NCBI RefSeq assembly: GCF_902497555.1 | Contig: NZ_CABVGP010000002.1 | Coordinates: 1,624,501-1,688,500, forward strand | DNA from: Amycolatopsis camponoti | Lineage (GTDB): Bacteria; Actinomycetota; Actinomycetes; Mycobacteriales; Pseudonocardiaceae | Length of the DNA: 64,000 bases | Direction of reading: 5' to 3' | Part shown: piece by piece, positions 8,300-20,369 of the stretch | Position numbering within the stretch: position 1 is the stretch's first letter | Layout of the letters: the number at the start of each line of letters is the position of its first letter | Notes under the pieces: model-generated | What the model saw: the letters and a program-made list of their open reading frames with translations, nothing else | Databases searched by the model: none | What the model was told of the DNA's origin: nothing | Program-made: the position numbers and the translations under genes

Positions 8300-9520
8300 G
8301 TGGACGTCTCCGGCGGGCATGTCGCCTTCTTCGGTTTTCCGGGCTTCGGGCACATCCGGCCGACGCTGCCGGTCGTGCGCGAGCTGCTTTCGCGCGGGCA
8401 CGACGTGACGTACGTCGTCGCCGAACGCTTCGCCGGCGTGGTCGCGGAGACCGGCGCGAGAGTGGTGCCCTACCCGTCCGCCTTCCCGGAGTCGATGCCG
8501 GACGTCCACACCGCCGACGACCTCGCCGCGGTCCTCGCGCACTACCTCGACGAGGCCTACGCCCCGCTCGCCACCGCGTGGCCGGAGTTCGCGGACCGCC
8601 CGGTCGACCTCGTCGTCGAAGATGTGCTGAGCACCGACGTCGGCGGGCTGGTCGCGCGGCGCGCCGGATGTGGCGTCGTCCGGCTGTTCGCCGGGTTCGG
8701 CGGCAACGACGAGGTTCCCCTCAACGGCAGCGAAACCGAGCTCGAAGGCCCGCCACTGGATCCCGCGCACCCCGCGCTGGCGGCCTGCGGCGAGCGCGTC
8801 ACGGCGCTGCTCGGGAAGCTCGGCCTGGACGCCCCGCCGGACTTCCCGCCCGGGGGCGGGGAAGTCGTGGCGAACCTCGTGTTCGTGCCCCGCGCCTTCC
8901 AGTTCCGCCCGGAGTGCTTCGGCGACGACTTCGTCTTCGTCGGCCCGACCGGCGACGACGGTGCGGCCGCGGACAGCTGGGCCGCGCCCGGCGCGGACGT
9001 TCCCGTCGTGCTGGTGTCGCTGGGCACCTCGTCCAACAGCAACCCCGGGTTCTTCACCGCGTGCGGGCAGGCGTTCGCGGGCACCGGCTGGCGGGTCGTG
9101 ATGACCACCGCCGGGCACGTCGGCGACGACGTCGCGGCGGCCATGCCCGACAACGTCGAGCTGCACTCCTGGCTCGACCACCGCGCGGTCCTCCCGCACA
9201 CCGACGTCGTCGTCTGCCAGGCCGGGACGGGCTCCCTGATGGACGCGTTCGGCCACGGCGTCCCCGTGGTCGCCGTGCCGCAGCGCCCGGAGGCGCGGGT
9301 GACCGCGCGGCAGGTCGAGCGGCTGGGGCTGGGCCGCGCCCTGCTCGACGACGTGACCGGGGACGACGTGCGCGACGCCGTCCTGGCCGTCGCCGCCGAC
9401 GCCGCCGTGGCGGCCGAGGTCGCGCGGATGCGGGCGGCCATCAAGGCGTCCGGGGGCGCGAAACGGGCGGCGGACGTGCTCGAACGGGCCGTGCGAGCCA
9501 CCCATGGGGAGCGGGCATGA
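8300..9520 (+). CDS. MGT-family (GT1) glycosyltransferase
   Basis: A 406-aa glycosyltransferase of GT-B fold. The N-terminal acceptor domain starts [21 protein letters not shown]. The C-terminal sugar-nucleotide domain has the family signature [20 protein letters not shown] followed by [12 protein letters not shown]. The GTG at 8300 is chosen because AGGG lies 8 nt upstream; in-frame GTGs at 8255 and 8291 lack one. Its stop overlaps the PKS start (ATGA), so it is cotranslated with that subunit. It is divergent from the deoxysugar operon, making it the best candidate to attach the 2-deoxysugar to the polyketide. No DesVIII-like helper protein is seen nearby. Confidence 0.88.
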   Translation: MDVSGGHVAFFGFPGFGHIRPTLPVVRELLSRGHDVTYVVAERFAGVVAETGARVVPYPSAFPESMPDVHTADDLAAVLAHYLDEAYAPLATAWPEFADRPVDLVVEDVLSTDVGGLVARRAGCGVVRLFAGFGGNDEVPLNGSETELEGPPLDPAHPALAACGERVTALLGKLGLDAPPDFPPGGGEVVANLVFVPRAFQFRPECFGDDFVFVGPTGDDGAAADSWAAPGADVPVVLVSLGTSSNSNPGFFTACGQAFAGTGWRVVMTTAGHVGDDVAAAMPDNVELHSWLDHRAVLPHTDVVVCQAGTGSLMDAFGHGVPVVAVPQRPEARVTARQVERLGLGRALLDDVTGDDVRDAVLAVAADAAVAAEVARMRAAIKASGGAKRAADVLERAVRATHGERA

Positions 9521-12500
9521 GCGACGACGACAAGCTGCGCGGGTACCTCAAGAAGGTCACCGCGGACCTGTACCGGACGCGCGAGCGGCTGCGTGACGCC
9601 GAGGACCGGGAGCACGAGCCCATCGCGATCGTGGGGATGAGCTGCCGGTTCCCCGGTGGTGTCCGCTCGCCGGAGGACCTCTGGGACGTCGTGGCCTCGG
9701 GCCGTGACGCGATCTCGGGATTCCCCGTCAACCGCGGCTGGGACCTCGACGCGCTCTACGACCCCGACCCGGACCGTGCCGGGACGTGCTACACGCGTCA
9801 AGGCGGCTTCCTGCACGACGCGGACGAGTTCGATCCGGAGTTCTTCGGCATCTCCCCGCGCGAGGCGCAGACGATCGATCCGCAGCAGCGGCTCCTGCTC
9901 GAAACGGCCTGGGAGGCCTTCGAACGCGGGGGGATCGACCCGGCGTCGCTGCGCGGCAGCAGTACCGGCGTGTTCGCCGGGGTGATGTACAACGACTACG
10001 CGACGCGCCTGACCGACCTGCCCGCGAGCCTCGAAGGCTACGTGGGCAACGGAAGTGCCGCGAGCATCGCCTCCGGCCGGGTGGCCTACACCTTCGGGCT
10101 CGAGGGCCCGGCGGTCACCGTCGACACCGCGTGCTCGTCGTCGCTCGTGGCGCTGCACTGGGCCGCGCAGGCGCTGCGGCGCGGCGACTGCTCGCTGGCG
10201 CTGGCCGGTGGCGTCGCGGTGATGTCGACGCCGGTGACGTTCATCGGGTTCAGCCGGCAGCGCGGCCTCTCACCGGACGGCCGGTGCCGCTCGTACGCCG
10301 ACGCCGCCGACGGCACGGGCTGGGGCGAGGGTGCCGGGTTCCTGTTGCTGGAAAGGCTTTCCGACGCCCAGCGCAACGGCCATCCGGTGCTCGCGGTGGT
10401 GCGCGGATCGGCCGTCAACTCCGACGGTGCGAGCAGCGGGCTCACCGCGCCGAACGGGCCTTCGCAGCAGCGCGTCATCCGCGCCGCGCTCGCCGACGCC
10501 GGGCTGTCCGCCGCGGACGTCGACGTCGTCGAAGGCCACGGCACCGGGACCACACTGGGCGACCCGATCGAGGCGCAGGCACTGCTGGCGACGTACGGCC
10601 GCGAACGTGCCGGCGGGGCGCCGCTGAGGCTGGGCTCCGCGAAGTCGAACTTCGGCCACACCCAGGCCGCGGCCGGGGTCGGCGGCGTCATCAAGATGGT
10701 CATGGCGCTGCGCAACGAGCTGCTGCCGCGCACGCTGCACGCCGAGGTTCCGTCGTCCAAAGTGGACTGGGACGCGGGTGCGGTCGAGCTGCTGCAGGAG
10801 GCCGTCGCGTGGCCGGCGGGCGAGCGGCCGCGTCGCGCCGGGGTCTCGTCGTTCGGCGTGAGCGGCACCAACGCGCACACGATCATCGAGCAGGCACCCG
10901 CCCTTGAACCCGCTGAGTCCGGAGGCACTGCCGGGCTGGTCCCCGCGGTGTTGTCGGCGAAGAGCCCGGAAGCCTTGCGTGAGCAGGCCGCCCGGTTGCT
11001 GTCGCAGGTGGACGGACACCGGCCGGTCGACGTCGCCTACTCGCTGGCCACGACGCGGGCCGCGTTCGAGCACCGGGCCGTCGTGCTGGCGGAGACCGCC
11101 GAGGAACTGAAGCAGGGGCTCAGCGAGCTGGCGTCCGTCGGCGAAACCACGCCGGGCAAGACGGCTTACGTGTTCGCGGGCCAGGGAGCGCAGCAGCCGG
11201 GCATGGGCCGCGAGCTGTACGCGGCCTTCCCCGTCTTCGCCGAAGCCTTCGACGAGGTCTGCGCGGGCTTCGCCGGACTGCGCGAGCTGATCTTCGAGGG
11301 CGGCGACCTGGATCGCACCGAGGTGACCCAGCCCGCCCTGTTCGCCGTGGAGGTCGCGCTCTTCCGCCTGCTGGAGTCGTGGGGACTGACCCCGGACTTC
11401 GTCATGGGGCACTCGATCGGCGAGCTGGCCGCGGCGCACGTCGCCGGGGTGTTCTCGCTGGCCGACGCGTGCCGCCTGGTCGCCGCGCGGGCGCGGCTCA
11501 TGCAGTCGGTGCCCGAGGCCGGCGCGATGGCCGCCCTGCGCGCCACCGAGGAGCAGGTCCGGCCGCTGCTGGGCGAGCGTGTCGCCCTCGCGGCGGTCAA
11601 CGGGCCCGAGGCCGTGGTCGTCTCCGGTGACGTCGATGCCGTCGAGGAGATCGCCGCGCGGTTCGCCGGGTCGAAGCGGCTGCGGGTCAGCCACGCGTTC
11701 CACTCGTCGCACATGGACCCGATCCTGGACGCGTTCCGCGCGGTCGCCGAGACCGTTTCCTATGCGGCGCCGAGGATTCCCGTGGTGTCCAACGTGACCG
11801 GTGAGCTGTCGGACGTCGCGTCCGCCGCGTACTGGGTCGACCACGTCCGCGCCACCGTCCGGTTCCACGACGGCATGCGCTGGCTCGCCGAGAACCGCGT
11901 GACCCGGTTCGTGACACCCGGGCCGGGCGGCGCGGCCGCCGCGATGGCCGGGGACTGCGTACCGGACGCGGTCGTGGTGCCGTTGCTGCGCCGGGACCGC
12001 GACGAGGTGCGCACCTTCACCGAAGCCGTCGGACGGATGCACATCGCCGGGTTCTCCCCGGACTGGGCGGCCGTGTTCGCCGGCCGCGGCGGGCGGGTCG
12101 TCGACCTGCCGACCTACGCCTTCCAGCGGGAGCGCTACTGGCTCGACGGGCAGCACGCCGTCAAGCCGGCCGGTGCCCTGTACCGCGTCGAGCAGGTCCC
12201 GGCGACCGCCACCAGCCCGGCCGTCGACTGGCACGCCTTGGGCTCCGACGTCCCGCCGGTGGTCTACTTCCGGTGCGAGGCCGAAGGGAACGTCGTCGAA
12301 GCCGCCCACCGCTTGGCGCGAGAAGCCCTGGAAGTGCTGCAGACCTGGCTGACCGACGACCGTTACGCGAACTCCAAGCTCGTCTTCGTCACCCGGGGGC
12401 TTGCCGGTGCCGCGGTGCGGGGACTGGTCCGGTCCGCGCAGGCCGAACACCCCGGCCGGTTCGTCCTGGCCGATGCCGCCGAACTGCCCGCCGCGTTCGC

Positions 12501-15500
12501 CGTCGAAGAGCCCGAGGCCACCTACGCCGACGGCGAAGTCACCGTGCCCCGGCTCGTCGAGTCCACTTCGGACGACGTCGGCCGCCTCGAAGGCACCGTG
12601 CTCGTCACCGGCGGGGCCGGTTCGCTCGGCGGCGAACTCGCCCGGCACCTGGTGCGCGCCCACGACGTGCGCCGGCTCGTCCTCGCCGGCCGTCGGGGAC
12701 CGGATTCGCCTGGCGCACAGGAACTTCAGGCCGAGCTGGCGGCCGAAGGCGCCGAAGTCGTCCTCGCCGCCTGTGATGTCGCCGACCGGGAAGCCCTCGC
12801 GGAGCTGCTCGGCGAGATCGGCCCGCTGAGCGCGGTGGTGCACGCCGCCGGGGTACTCGACGACGGTGTCGTCGCCTCGCTGACGCCCGAGCGGCTCGAC
12901 GCCGTGCTGCGGCCCAAGCTCGACGCGGCCTGGCACCTGCACGAACTCACCGAAGGCCTGTCCGCCTTCGTGCTGTTCTCCTCGGCCGCCGGGGTGCTCG
13001 GCGGCGCCGGGCAGGGCAACTACGCGGCGGCCAACACGTTCCTCGACGCGCTCGCCGCGCACCGCCGCGCGCAGGGCCTGCCCGCGGTGTCGCTGGCCTG
13101 GGGGCCCTGGGTGCCCGACGGCGGGATGACCGGGCAGCTGACCGACGCCGACGTCGCCCGCATGCGCCAGGGCGGCGTCCGGCCGCTGCCGGCCCGCGAC
13201 GCATTGCGCCTGTTCGACCGCGCCCTGGCCGGTCCCGACGCGCTGGTCGTGCCGATCGACTTCGCCGTCGGCGACCTGGACACCACCCGGCCGCTGCTCG
13301 GCGGCCTGGCCGGGGAACCACCCGCCCCGGCCACGCGGCTCACCGGCGATCCCGCCGCCGCCCTCGACCTGGTCCGCGCCCAGGTGGCCGCGGTACTCGG
13401 CCACTCGGCGGCGTCCGTGCGCGCGGACCGGCCGTTCGCCGACCTCGGCTTCGACTCGCTGACCGCGGTCGAGCTGCGCAACGCCCTCGGCTGCGAGACC
13501 GGCCTCACCCTGCCCTCGACGCTGGTGTTCGACCACCCGACGCCGCGCGCGCTGGCCGAGCACCTGCTCGGCGCGTCCGCTCTCACACCCGCCGAGCCGA
13601 CGGCCCGGCCGAGCGACGAGCCGATCGCGATCGTGGCGATGAGCTGCCGTTTTCCCGGCGGGGTTCGCACGCCCGAACAGCTGTGGGAACTCCTCGAAGC
13701 CGGGCGGGACGTCATCTCGCCGTTCCCCGGCGACCGCGGCTGGGACCTCGACACGCTCTACCACCCGGACCCCGACCACCCCGGCACCTGCTACACGCGC
13801 GAAGGCGGCTTCCTCGACGACGCGGCCGGGTTCGACCCGGAGTTCTTCGAGGTTTCGCCACGCGAAGCCGTCGCCATGGACCCGCAGCAGCGGCTGCTGC
13901 TGGAGACGTCCTGGGAAGCCTTCGAACGCGCCGGGATCGACCCGTCGGCGCTGCGCGGCAGCCGCACCGGCGTCTTCGCCGGGACCAACGGCCAGGACTA
14001 CTCGTCGCTGCTGCGGGATTCGGCGGACGACGTCGCCGGGCACCTCGGCACCGGCAACGCGGCCAGCGTGCTGTCCGGCCGCGTCTCCTACACCTTCGGG
14101 CTCGAAGGCCCGGCCGTCACCGTCGACACGGCGTGCTCGTCTTCGCTGGTCGCGCTGCACCTCGCGGCGCAGTCACTGCGGTCCGGCGAGTGCTCGCTGG
14201 CGCTGGCCGGCGGCGTCACCGTCATGTCCACGCCCGCCGGGTTCGTCGAGTTCAGCCGGCAGCGCGGGCTGGCCGAGGACGGCCGCTGCAAGGCCTTCGG
14301 CGACGCCGCCGACGGCACCGGCTGGTCGGAGGGCGCCGGGATCCTGCTGCTGGAAAGGCTTTCCGACGCCCGGCGCAACGGCCGGCGCGTGCTGGCGGTG
14401 CTGCGCGGGTCGGCGGTGAACCAGGACGGCTCGAGCAACGGGCTCACCGCGCCGAACGGCCCTTCGCAGCAACGCGTCATCCGCGCCGCGCTCGCCGACG
14501 CCGGCCTCGCACCGTCCGATGTGGACGCCGTCGAAGCGCACGGCACCGGCACGCGGCTCGGTGACCCGATCGAGGCCCAGGCGCTGCTCGCCACCTACGG
14601 GCAGGACCGCGAGCGTCCCCTGTGGCTCGGCGCGATCAAGTCGAACCTCGGGCACACCCAGGCCGCCGCCGGGGTCGCCGGGGTGCTCAAGATGGTGCTC
14701 TCGCTCGACCACGAGGTGCTGCCGCGCACGCTGCACGCCGACGTCCCGTCGGAGCGGGTCGACTGGACCGCCGGGGACGTCCGGCTGCTGACCGAGCCGG
14801 TCGCCTGGCCCGCCGATGGCCACCCGCGCCGGGCCGCCGTGTCGGCGTTCGGCTTCAGCGGGACCAACGCGCACGTCGTCCTGGAGGAAGCGCCGGTCAC
14901 CAGCGCGTCCACTGTAGACAAATCGGCCATGCCGCTGTGGCCGCTCTCCGGCCACACCGAGGCGGCGTTGCCGGCGCAGGCCGCCGCGCTGCTTCCCCTG
15001 GTGGGCGAAGACCTCGACGCCATCGGTTCCGCCTTGGCCGCCCGTACGGCGTTCGACCACCGTGCGGTGGTGTTCGCGCCCGACCGGGATTCCGCGCTGC
15101 GGAACCTGCGGCTGCTGGCCGAGGGCGGGGAAGGTCCCGGCGTCGTGCGTGGCCGCGTCGCCGGCGAGGGCCGCTCCGCGTTCCTGTTCACCGGCCAGGG
15201 CGCCCAGCGCGCGGGCATGGGGCTCGCTCTGTGCGCGGAGTTCCCGGTCTTCGCCGACGCCTTCGACGCGGCCTGCGCGCGGTTCGACCTCCCCTTGCGC
15301 GAGGTGATCGCCGAGGGCGGCGAGCGGCTCGACCAGACCCGGTTCACCCAGCCCGCGCTGTTCGCGTTCGAGGTCGCGTTGTTCCGCCTGCTGGAGTCGT
15401 GGGGGCTGACGCCGGACTTCGTCATGGGTCACTCGATCGGCGAGCTGGCGGCCGCGCACGTGGCTGGCGTGCTGACCTTGGCCGACGCCTGCACCCTGGT

Positions 15501-18500
15501 CGCCGCGCGCGGCCGGCTCATGCAGGAGCTGCCCGCGACCGGCGCGATGGTGGCGGTGCGGGCGACCGAGGACGAGGTCCGGCCGCTGCTCACCGCGTCA
15601 ACGGGGATCGCCGCCGTCAACGGGCCCGCGTCGGTCGTCGTGTCCGGTGTGGAGGACGACGTGCTCGGCATCGCCGCACACTTCACGCGGCTGGGCCGGG
15701 AGACCAAGCGGCTACGCACCAGCCACGCGTTCCACTCCCCGTTGATGGACCCGATGCTCGCGCGGTTCGGCGAGGTCGCCGCCGGTCTGTCCTATCGGGA
15801 CCCGAAGATCGGCCTGGTCTCGAACCTCACCGGCCGGCTCGTCACCGCCACCGGGCCGGAGCACTGGGTCCGGCACGTGCGCGACGCGGTCCGGTTCGCC
15901 GAGGGCGTCAGCCTGCTCGCGTCCCGCGGTGTCACCCGGTTCGTCGAGGTCGGCCCGGACGCCGTGCTCTCGGCCATGGTCGGCGACTGCGTCGAGGACG
16001 CCGTGTTCGCGACGGCGACCCAGCGCCGGAAGCGGCCGGACGTCGAGGCCCTGCTGACCGCGCTGGCCGAGGCCCATGCCCACGGGTTCTCCCCGGACTG
16101 GGCCGCGCTGCACCCCGGCCGCGGCCGGGTCGAGCTGCCCACTTACCCCTTCCAGCGCCGCCGGTTCTGGCCCGGGACGCCCGGACGCGCCGGTGACGTC
16201 GCGACGGCGGGACTCGCGGCCAGCCCCCACCCGTTCCTCGGCGCGACCGCCGAGCTGGCCGGGTCCGCCGGCTTCCTCGGCACCGGCCGGCTTTCCCTGC
16301 GGACGCACCCGTGGCTCGCCGACCACGGCATCGGCGGTTCGGTGCTGTTCCCCGGGACGGCGTTCGTCGAGCTCGCCGTCGACGCGGGTGACCGCGCCGG
16401 CCGCACGCAGCTCGAGGAGCTGACGCTCGGGGCGCCGCTGGTGCTGCCCGCGACCGGGGGCGTCCGGCTCCAGGTCCTGACCGGCGCGCCGGACGAGTCG
16501 GGGGCCTGCCCGCTGACCATCCACTCGCGCCCCGAGGACGCGGCTCCCGGCAGCCCGTGGACACTGCACGCGAGCGGCGTGCTGACGCCGGGGCTTCCCG
16601 CGCGCGGCGAGGGCCTCGCCGAGTGGCCGCCGCCGGGCGCGGAAACCCTTGATACGGAGGGACTCTACGACCGGCTCGCGGAGAGCGGGTTCGGCTACGG
16701 GCCCGTGTTCCAGGGCCTGCGGCGAGCCTGGCGGCACGGCGAGGACGTCTACGCCGAGGTCGAGTTGCCCGAGGATGCCGAAGGGGCGTTCGGACTGCAC
16801 CCCGCACTGCTCGACGCGGTGCTGCACGCGGCGGCGTTCCTGCCGTTCGCGCCCGCCCCGAACGGGCGGTTGCCGTTCTCCTGGCGCGGCGTTTCCCTGC
16901 ACGCCGAGGGTGCGCGCGGCCTGCGGGTGCGGCTCACCAAGACCGGCGCGGAATCGCTGGCGATCGCGATCGCCGACTCCGCCGGGCACGCCGTCGCGAC
17001 CGTGGATTCCCTGGTCCTGCGGGAGTTCTCGCCGGACCAGCTCGCGGCCCGGCCGGACGCGCTGTACCGGCTCACCTGGCCCGTCCACGACGGCGACGCG
17101 GTGAACCCGTCGTGGGCGATGGTCGATTCGCTCGCCGAAATCACCGACGTCCCGGACGTCGTCGTGCTGCCCTTCGCGACGCGGCCGGTGCGGGAGGCCA
17201 CGCACGATGTGCTGGCCCTCGTCCAAACGTGGCTCGCGGAGGATCGCTTCGCCACGGCGAAGCTCGCGCTGCTGACTTCCGGCGCGGTCGTCACCGAAGA
17301 CGGCGACGGACGGCCCGATCCCGCGCTCGCCGCGGTCTGGGGCCTGGTGCGCTCGGCGCAGTCGGAGCACCCGGGCCGGTTCGCCCTGGTCGACTCCGAC
17401 GGCTCCGCGGAAGTCGCCGAGGCCTTGGCCGCGGGGGAGAACCAGGTCGCGGTCCGTTCGGGCGTGGTCCGGGTGGCGCGGCTGGCGAAGGAGACCGACG
17501 CGCTCACCGTCCCCGCCGGGGACTGGCGGCTCGACATCGCCGACCGCGGCACGCTCGACGGGCTGACCGTCGTGCCTTGCCCCGAGTTCGCCGAGCCGGT
17601 CGCGCCGGGCGCGGTGCGGATCTCGGTGCGCGCCGCCGGCGTGAACTTCCGGGACGTGCTCAACACGCTCGGGATGTACCCGGGCCCGGCCACCTCGCCG
17701 GGGCTGGAGGGCGCCGGAGTCGTCACGGCCGTCGGCGACGGCGTCACCCGGTTCGCACCGGGCGACCGCGTCATGGGCATGTTCGGGGGCGCGTTCGGGC
17801 CGGTGGCCGAGGTCGACGAGCGGATGCTCGCCCGGCTGCCCGCCGGGATGTCGTTCGCGCAGGGCGCTTCGGTGCCGGTGGTGTTCCTGACCGCGCTCTA
17901 CGCCCTGACCGACCTGGGTGACCTGCGGCCCGGCGAGACCGTCCTGGTGCACGCGGCGGCGGGCGGCGTCGGCATGGCCGCGGTGCAGCTCGCGCGGCTG
18001 CTCGGCGCCGAGGTCTACGGCACCGCGAGCACCGGCAAGTGGGACACGCTGCGGGCTTCCGGCCTGGCGGACGACCACATCGCGTCGTCGCGGACGCTCG
18101 ACTTCGAAGCCGAGTTCCGCGCGGCGACCGGCGGACGCGGCGTCGACGTCGTGCTCGACTCGCTCGCCGGCGATTTCGTGGACGCGTCACTGCGGCTGCT
18201 GCCGCGAGGTGGCCGGTTCCTGGAGATGGGCAAGACCGACGTGCGCGACGCCGACCGCGTCGCGGCCGACCACCCGGGCGTCCGGTACCAGGCGTTCGAC
18301 CTGGTCGAGGCCGGGTACGACCGGATCCGCGAGCTGTTCGACCGGCTGCTGGAGTGGTTCGACGCGGGGGTGCTGACGCCGCTGCCGGTCACCACCTGGG
18401 ACGTCCGGCGCGCGCCCGCCGCGTTCCGGCACGTCAGCCAGGCCAAGCACGTCGGCAAGGTCGTGCTGACCGTGCCCGCGCCGCTCGACCCGGAAGGCAC

Positions 18501-19782
18501 CGTGCTGATCACCGGCGGCACCGGCGGCCTCGGGCGCCTGCTGGCCCGGCACCTCGCGGGGTCCGGCGTCCGGCACCTGCTGCTGGCGAGCCGTCGGGGC
18601 CCGGCGGCCGAGGGCGTCGAAGAACTGCGAGCCGAGCTGTCCTCGCTGGGAGCGGAAGCTTCGGTCGTCGCGTGTGACGCGGCGGACCGGGACGCGCTGG
18701 CGAAGGTGCTGGCCGAGGTGCCGGGGCAGCACCCGCTGACCGCTGTGGTGCACGCGGCCGGGGTGCTCGACGACGGGCTCGTCGAAGCGCTCACCCCGGA
18801 GCGGCTGGACGCCGTGCTGCGGCCGAAGGTTTCCGCGGCGGCGAACCTGGACGAGCTGACGCGGGACCTCGATCTGTCCGCGTTCGTCCTGTTCTCGTCG
18901 GCGGCGGGCGTGCTCGGGGCGCCCGGGCAGGGCAACTACGCCGCCGCAAACGCTTTCCTGGACGGGCTCGCCCGGCACCGGCGGTCGGCCGGGCTGCCCG
19001 CGCTGGCCCTGGCCTGGGGTCCGTGGCTGCCGACGGGCGGCATGACGGCGAGCCTGTCCGAGGCCGACGTGCGGCGCATGGCGCGCTCCGGGCTGCCGCC
19101 GCTGCCGGCGGACCAGGGCCTCGCGCTGTTCGACGCGGGCCTGGGCGCGCCCGACGCGGTGCTCGTGCCGATGCTGGTCGACTCGCGCGTACTGGGCTCG
19201 GGGGACGTCCCGGAGCAGCTGCGCGGAGTGGTCCGGACCGCCGTCCGGCGGCGCACGGCCGCCGCGGGCGCGCCGGAGGCCGACCTGCGGCAACGGCTGG
19301 CGGGGACGTCCGGCGAGGACCGGCGGCAAGCGCTGGTGGAGCTGGTGTGCGCGCAGGTGGGCGCGGTGCTGGGCTACGGCGGTACCGAGACCGTCGATCC
19401 GCAGCGGGTGTTCAAGGAGCTGGGGTTCGACTCGCTGACCGCGGTGGAACTGCGCAACCGGCTCAGCGCGGCGAGCGGGATCCGCCTGCCGGCGACGCTG
19501 ATCTTCGACTACCCGACCCCGGCGGCGCTGGCAGGTTACGTCGGCGAGGAGCTGTTCCCGGAAACCGCTTCCGAAGCGCCCGAAGGCGACGAGGACGGGG
19601 AGATCCGCGCGGCGCTGGCGGCCATCCCGGTCGCCCGGTTCCGCGAGGCGGGGCTGCTGGACGCGCTGCTGAAGCTGAGCGGGCGCGCACCGGCACCGGC
19701 GGCCGATGCCGGGGACGACGAGCTGGGCGACCTCGACGTCGACGACCTGGTGCGGATGGCGCTCGGGCCCGACGAGGCGTGA
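9517..19782 (+). CDS. Modular type I polyketide synthase, two extension modules
   Basis: A 3421-aa protein. The N-terminal docking coil ([20 protein letters not shown]) is followed by module A: KS (about 33-460, Cys206), AT (Ser633, GHSIGE, HAFHS, malonyl-type), KR (NADPH site near 1026, Tyr1169, LDD motif, B1-type) and ACP (Ser1314). Module B has KS (Cys1540), AT (Ser1973, HAFHS, malonyl-type), DH (His2270 in HxxxGxxxxP), ER ([13 protein letters not shown] near 2811), KR (LDD, B2-type) and ACP (Ser3306). A C-terminal acidic docking tail ends it. There is no thioesterase, so it is an internal subunit adding a beta-hydroxy acetate then a fully reduced acetate unit. The AT of module A has an odd C-terminal strand ([12 protein letters not shown]) where EVGP is usual. 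It is coupled to the glycosyltransferase and ends at a terminator. Confidence 0.96.
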   Translation: MSDDDKLRGYLKKVTADLYRTRERLRDAEDREHEPIAIVGMSCRFPGGVRSPEDLWDVVASGRDAISGFPVNRGWDLDALYDPDPDRAGTCYTRQGGFLHDADEFDPEFFGISPREAQTIDPQQRLLLETAWEAFERGGIDPASLRGSSTGVFAGVMYNDYATRLTDLPASLEGYVGNGSAASIASGRVAYTFGLEGPAVTVDTACSSSLVALHWAAQALRRGDCSLALAGGVAVMSTPVTFIGFSRQRGLSPDGRCRSYADAADGTGWGEGAGFLLLERLSDAQRNGHPVLAVVRGSAVNSDGASSGLTAPNGPSQQRVIRAALADAGLSAADVDVVEGHGTGTTLGDPIEAQALLATYGRERAGGAPLRLGSAKSNFGHTQAAAGVGGVIKMVMALRNELLPRTLHAEVPSSKVDWDAGAVELLQEAVAWPAGERPRRAGVSSFGVSGTNAHTIIEQAPALEPAESGGTAGLVPAVLSAKSPEALREQAARLLSQVDGHRPVDVAYSLATTRAAFEHRAVVLAETAEELKQGLSELASVGETTPGKTAYVFAGQGAQQPGMGRELYAAFPVFAEAFDEVCAGFAGLRELIFEGGDLDRTEVTQPALFAVEVALFRLLESWGLTPDFVMGHSIGELAAAHVAGVFSLADACRLVAARARLMQSVPEAGAMAALRATEEQVRPLLGERVALAAVNGPEAVVVSGDVDAVEEIAARFAGSKRLRVSHAFHSSHMDPILDAFRAVAETVSYAAPRIPVVSNVTGELSDVASAAYWVDHVRATVRFHDGMRWLAENRVTRFVTPGPGGAAAAMAGDCVPDAVVVPLLRRDRDEVRTFTEAVGRMHIAGFSPDWAAVFAGRGGRVVDLPTYAFQRERYWLDGQHAVKPAGALYRVEQVPATATSPAVDWHALGSDVPPVVYFRCEAEGNVVEAAHRLAREALEVLQTWLTDDRYANSKLVFVTRGLAGAAVRGLVRSAQAEHPGRFVLADAAELPAAFAVEEPEATYADGEVTVPRLVESTSDDVGRLEGTVLVTGGAGSLGGELARHLVRAHDVRRLVLAGRRGPDSPGAQELQAELAAEGAEVVLAACDVADREALAELLGEIGPLSAVVHAAGVLDDGVVASLTPERLDAVLRPKLDAAWHLHELTEGLSAFVLFSSAAGVLGGAGQGNYAAANTFLDALAAHRRAQGLPAVSLAWGPWVPDGGMTGQLTDADVARMRQGGVRPLPARDALRLFDRALAGPDALVVPIDFAVGDLDTTRPLLGGLAGEPPAPATRLTGDPAAALDLVRAQVAAVLGHSAASVRADRPFADLGFDSLTAVELRNALGCETGLTLPSTLVFDHPTPRALAEHLLGASALTPAEPTARPSDEPIAIVAMSCRFPGGVRTPEQLWELLEAGRDVISPFPGDRGWDLDTLYHPDPDHPGTCYTREGGFLDDAAGFDPEFFEVSPREAVAMDPQQRLLLETSWEAFERAGIDPSALRGSRTGVFAGTNGQDYSSLLRDSADDVAGHLGTGNAASVLSGRVSYTFGLEGPAVTVDTACSSSLVALHLAAQSLRSGECSLALAGGVTVMSTPAGFVEFSRQRGLAEDGRCKAFGDAADGTGWSEGAGILLLERLSDARRNGRRVLAVLRGSAVNQDGSSNGLTAPNGPSQQRVIRAALADAGLAPSDVDAVEAHGTGTRLGDPIEAQALLATYGQDRERPLWLGAIKSNLGHTQAAAGVAGVLKMVLSLDHEVLPRTLHADVPSERVDWTAGDVRLLTEPVAWPADGHPRRAAVSAFGFSGTNAHVVLEEAPVTSASTVDKSAMPLWPLSGHTEAALPAQAAALLPLVGEDLDAIGSALAARTAFDHRAVVFAPDRDSALRNLRLLAEGGEGPGVVRGRVAGEGRSAFLFTGQGAQRAGMGLALCAEFPVFADAFDAACARFDLPLREVIAEGGERLDQTRFTQPALFAFEVALFRLLESWGLTPDFVMGHSIGELAAAHVAGVLTLADACTLVAARGRLMQELPATGAMVAVRATEDEVRPLLTASTGIAAVNGPASVVVSGVEDDVLGIAAHFTRLGRETKRLRTSHAFHSPLMDPMLARFGEVAAGLSYRDPKIGLVSNLTGRLVTATGPEHWVRHVRDAVRFAEGVSLLASRGVTRFVEVGPDAVLSAMVGDCVEDAVFATATQRRKRPDVEALLTALAEAHAHGFSPDWAALHPGRGRVELPTYPFQRRRFWPGTPGRAGDVATAGLAASPHPFLGATAELAGSAGFLGTGRLSLRTHPWLADHGIGGSVLFPGTAFVELAVDAGDRAGRTQLEELTLGAPLVLPATGGVRLQVLTGAPDESGACPLTIHSRPEDAAPGSPWTLHASGVLTPGLPARGEGLAEWPPPGAETLDTEGLYDRLAESGFGYGPVFQGLRRAWRHGEDVYAEVELPEDAEGAFGLHPALLDAVLHAAAFLPFAPAPNGRLPFSWRGVSLHAEGARGLRVRLTKTGAESLAIAIADSAGHAVATVDSLVLREFSPDQLAARPDALYRLTWPVHDGDAVNPSWAMVDSLAEITDVPDVVVLPFATRPVREATHDVLALVQTWLAEDRFATAKLALLTSGAVVTEDGDGRPDPALAAVWGLVRSAQSEHPGRFALVDSDGSAEVAEALAAGENQVAVRSGVVRVARLAKETDALTVPAGDWRLDIADRGTLDGLTVVPCPEFAEPVAPGAVRISVRAAGVNFRDVLNTLGMYPGPATSPGLEGAGVVTAVGDGVTRFAPGDRVMGMFGGAFGPVAEVDERMLARLPAGMSFAQGASVPVVFLTALYALTDLGDLRPGETVLVHAAAGGVGMAAVQLARLLGAEVYGTASTGKWDTLRASGLADDHIASSRTLDFEAEFRAATGGRGVDVVLDSLAGDFVDASLRLLPRGGRFLEMGKTDVRDADRVAADHPGVRYQAFDLVEAGYDRIRELFDRLLEWFDAGVLTPLPVTTWDVRRAPAAFRHVSQAKHVGKVVLTVPAPLDPEGTVLITGGTGGLGRLLARHLAGSGVRHLLLASRRGPAAEGVEELRAELSSLGAEASVVACDAADRDALAKVLAEVPGQHPLTAVVHAAGVLDDGLVEALTPERLDAVLRPKVSAAANLDELTRDLDLSAFVLFSSAAGVLGAPGQGNYAAANAFLDGLARHRRSAGLPALALAWGPWLPTGGMTASLSEADVRRMARSGLPPLPADQGLALFDAGLGAPDAVLVPMLVDSRVLGSGDVPEQLRGVVRTAVRRRTAAAGAPEADLRQRLAGTSGEDRRQALVELVCAQVGAVLGYGGTETVDPQRVFKELGFDSLTAVELRNRLSAASGIRLPATLIFDYPTPAALAGYVGEELFPETASEAPEGDEDGEIRAALAAIPVARFREAGLLDALLKLSGRAPAPAADAGDDELGDLDVDDLVRMALGPDEA

Positions 19783-19819
19783 AACGACGCGCCTGAAACG
19801 ACGCGCCTGAAACGAGAAG

Positions 19820-19864
19820 CGGCCGCCCTGGTGACCCCCCGACGGGACACCAGGGCGGCCGTTT
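19820..19864 (+). terminator. Terminator after the PKS gene
   Basis: CGGCCGCCCTGGTG (19820-19833) pairs perfectly with CACCAGGGCGGCCG (19848-19861) across a 14-nt loop and is followed by TTT. It lies 38 bp after the PKS stop and before the convergent small gene, so it may work both ways. Confidence 0.85.
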
Positions 19865-19884
19865 CGGTCCGCCGGATCAGTTGT

Positions 19885-20100
19885 TCAGGAAATGAAGAAT
19901 CGACGCCGTCCCGCGGCCGTCGTTTTCCGTGACGTCGCACTGCGGACGAAGAACAGCAGGCCGACGACGATGGTGACGCCGCCGCCGATCACGCCGATGG
20001 TGTGCTCGCCCGCGTTGATGATGATGGCGACCCCGCCCGCGACGAGGATCAGCCCCATGACGAGGGAAACGAACGGACGGCCGCCTTGTTCTTTGGCCAT
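19885..20100 (-). CDS. Small two-helix membrane protein, unknown function
   Basis: A 71-aa protein with two hydrophobic stretches (about residues 10-30 and 34-53: SLVMGLILVAGGVAIII and IGVIGGGVTIVVGLLFFV) and a basic C-terminal tail (TSRKTTAAGRRRF). A good AAGGAG binding site lies 7 nt before its ATG, which supports a real gene despite the size. It belongs to the many short actinobacterial integral-membrane proteins without known role. It converges on the PKS terminator and is divergent from the ABC transporter, so it is probably a bystander. Confidence 0.65.
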   Translation of the reverse strand: MAKEQGGRPFVSLVMGLILVAGGVAIIINAGEHTIGVIGGGVTIVVGLLFFVRSATSRKTTAAGRRRFFIS

Positions 20101-20369
20101 GGGAAACTCCTTGGAACGATGGACGACGAATCTCTTGTGATCGATTCAAGCACACGGCGATCTGCGTTGTGAGTCCTCGAAAGTCGTCTTCGGACCATCG
20201 AAAGTTGACATTCCCGAGTTGCCGGTCGCCCAGGGTACTGGGAAGATCACACCCGAACGGGGGTTGCAACTTTGGTTGCGGTGACAAGCGACCTTGTGAT
20301 CTAGCACGACGGCGGTGGCTGCCGGTTGACTAGTCCTCAGGCACACAGGAACGGATACGGAGCAGGCGC

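Noticed and set aside
9517..12200. Left PKS as an independent loading subunit
   Set aside because: Its first KS has an active Cys206 and an N-terminal docking coil, so it is an extension module.
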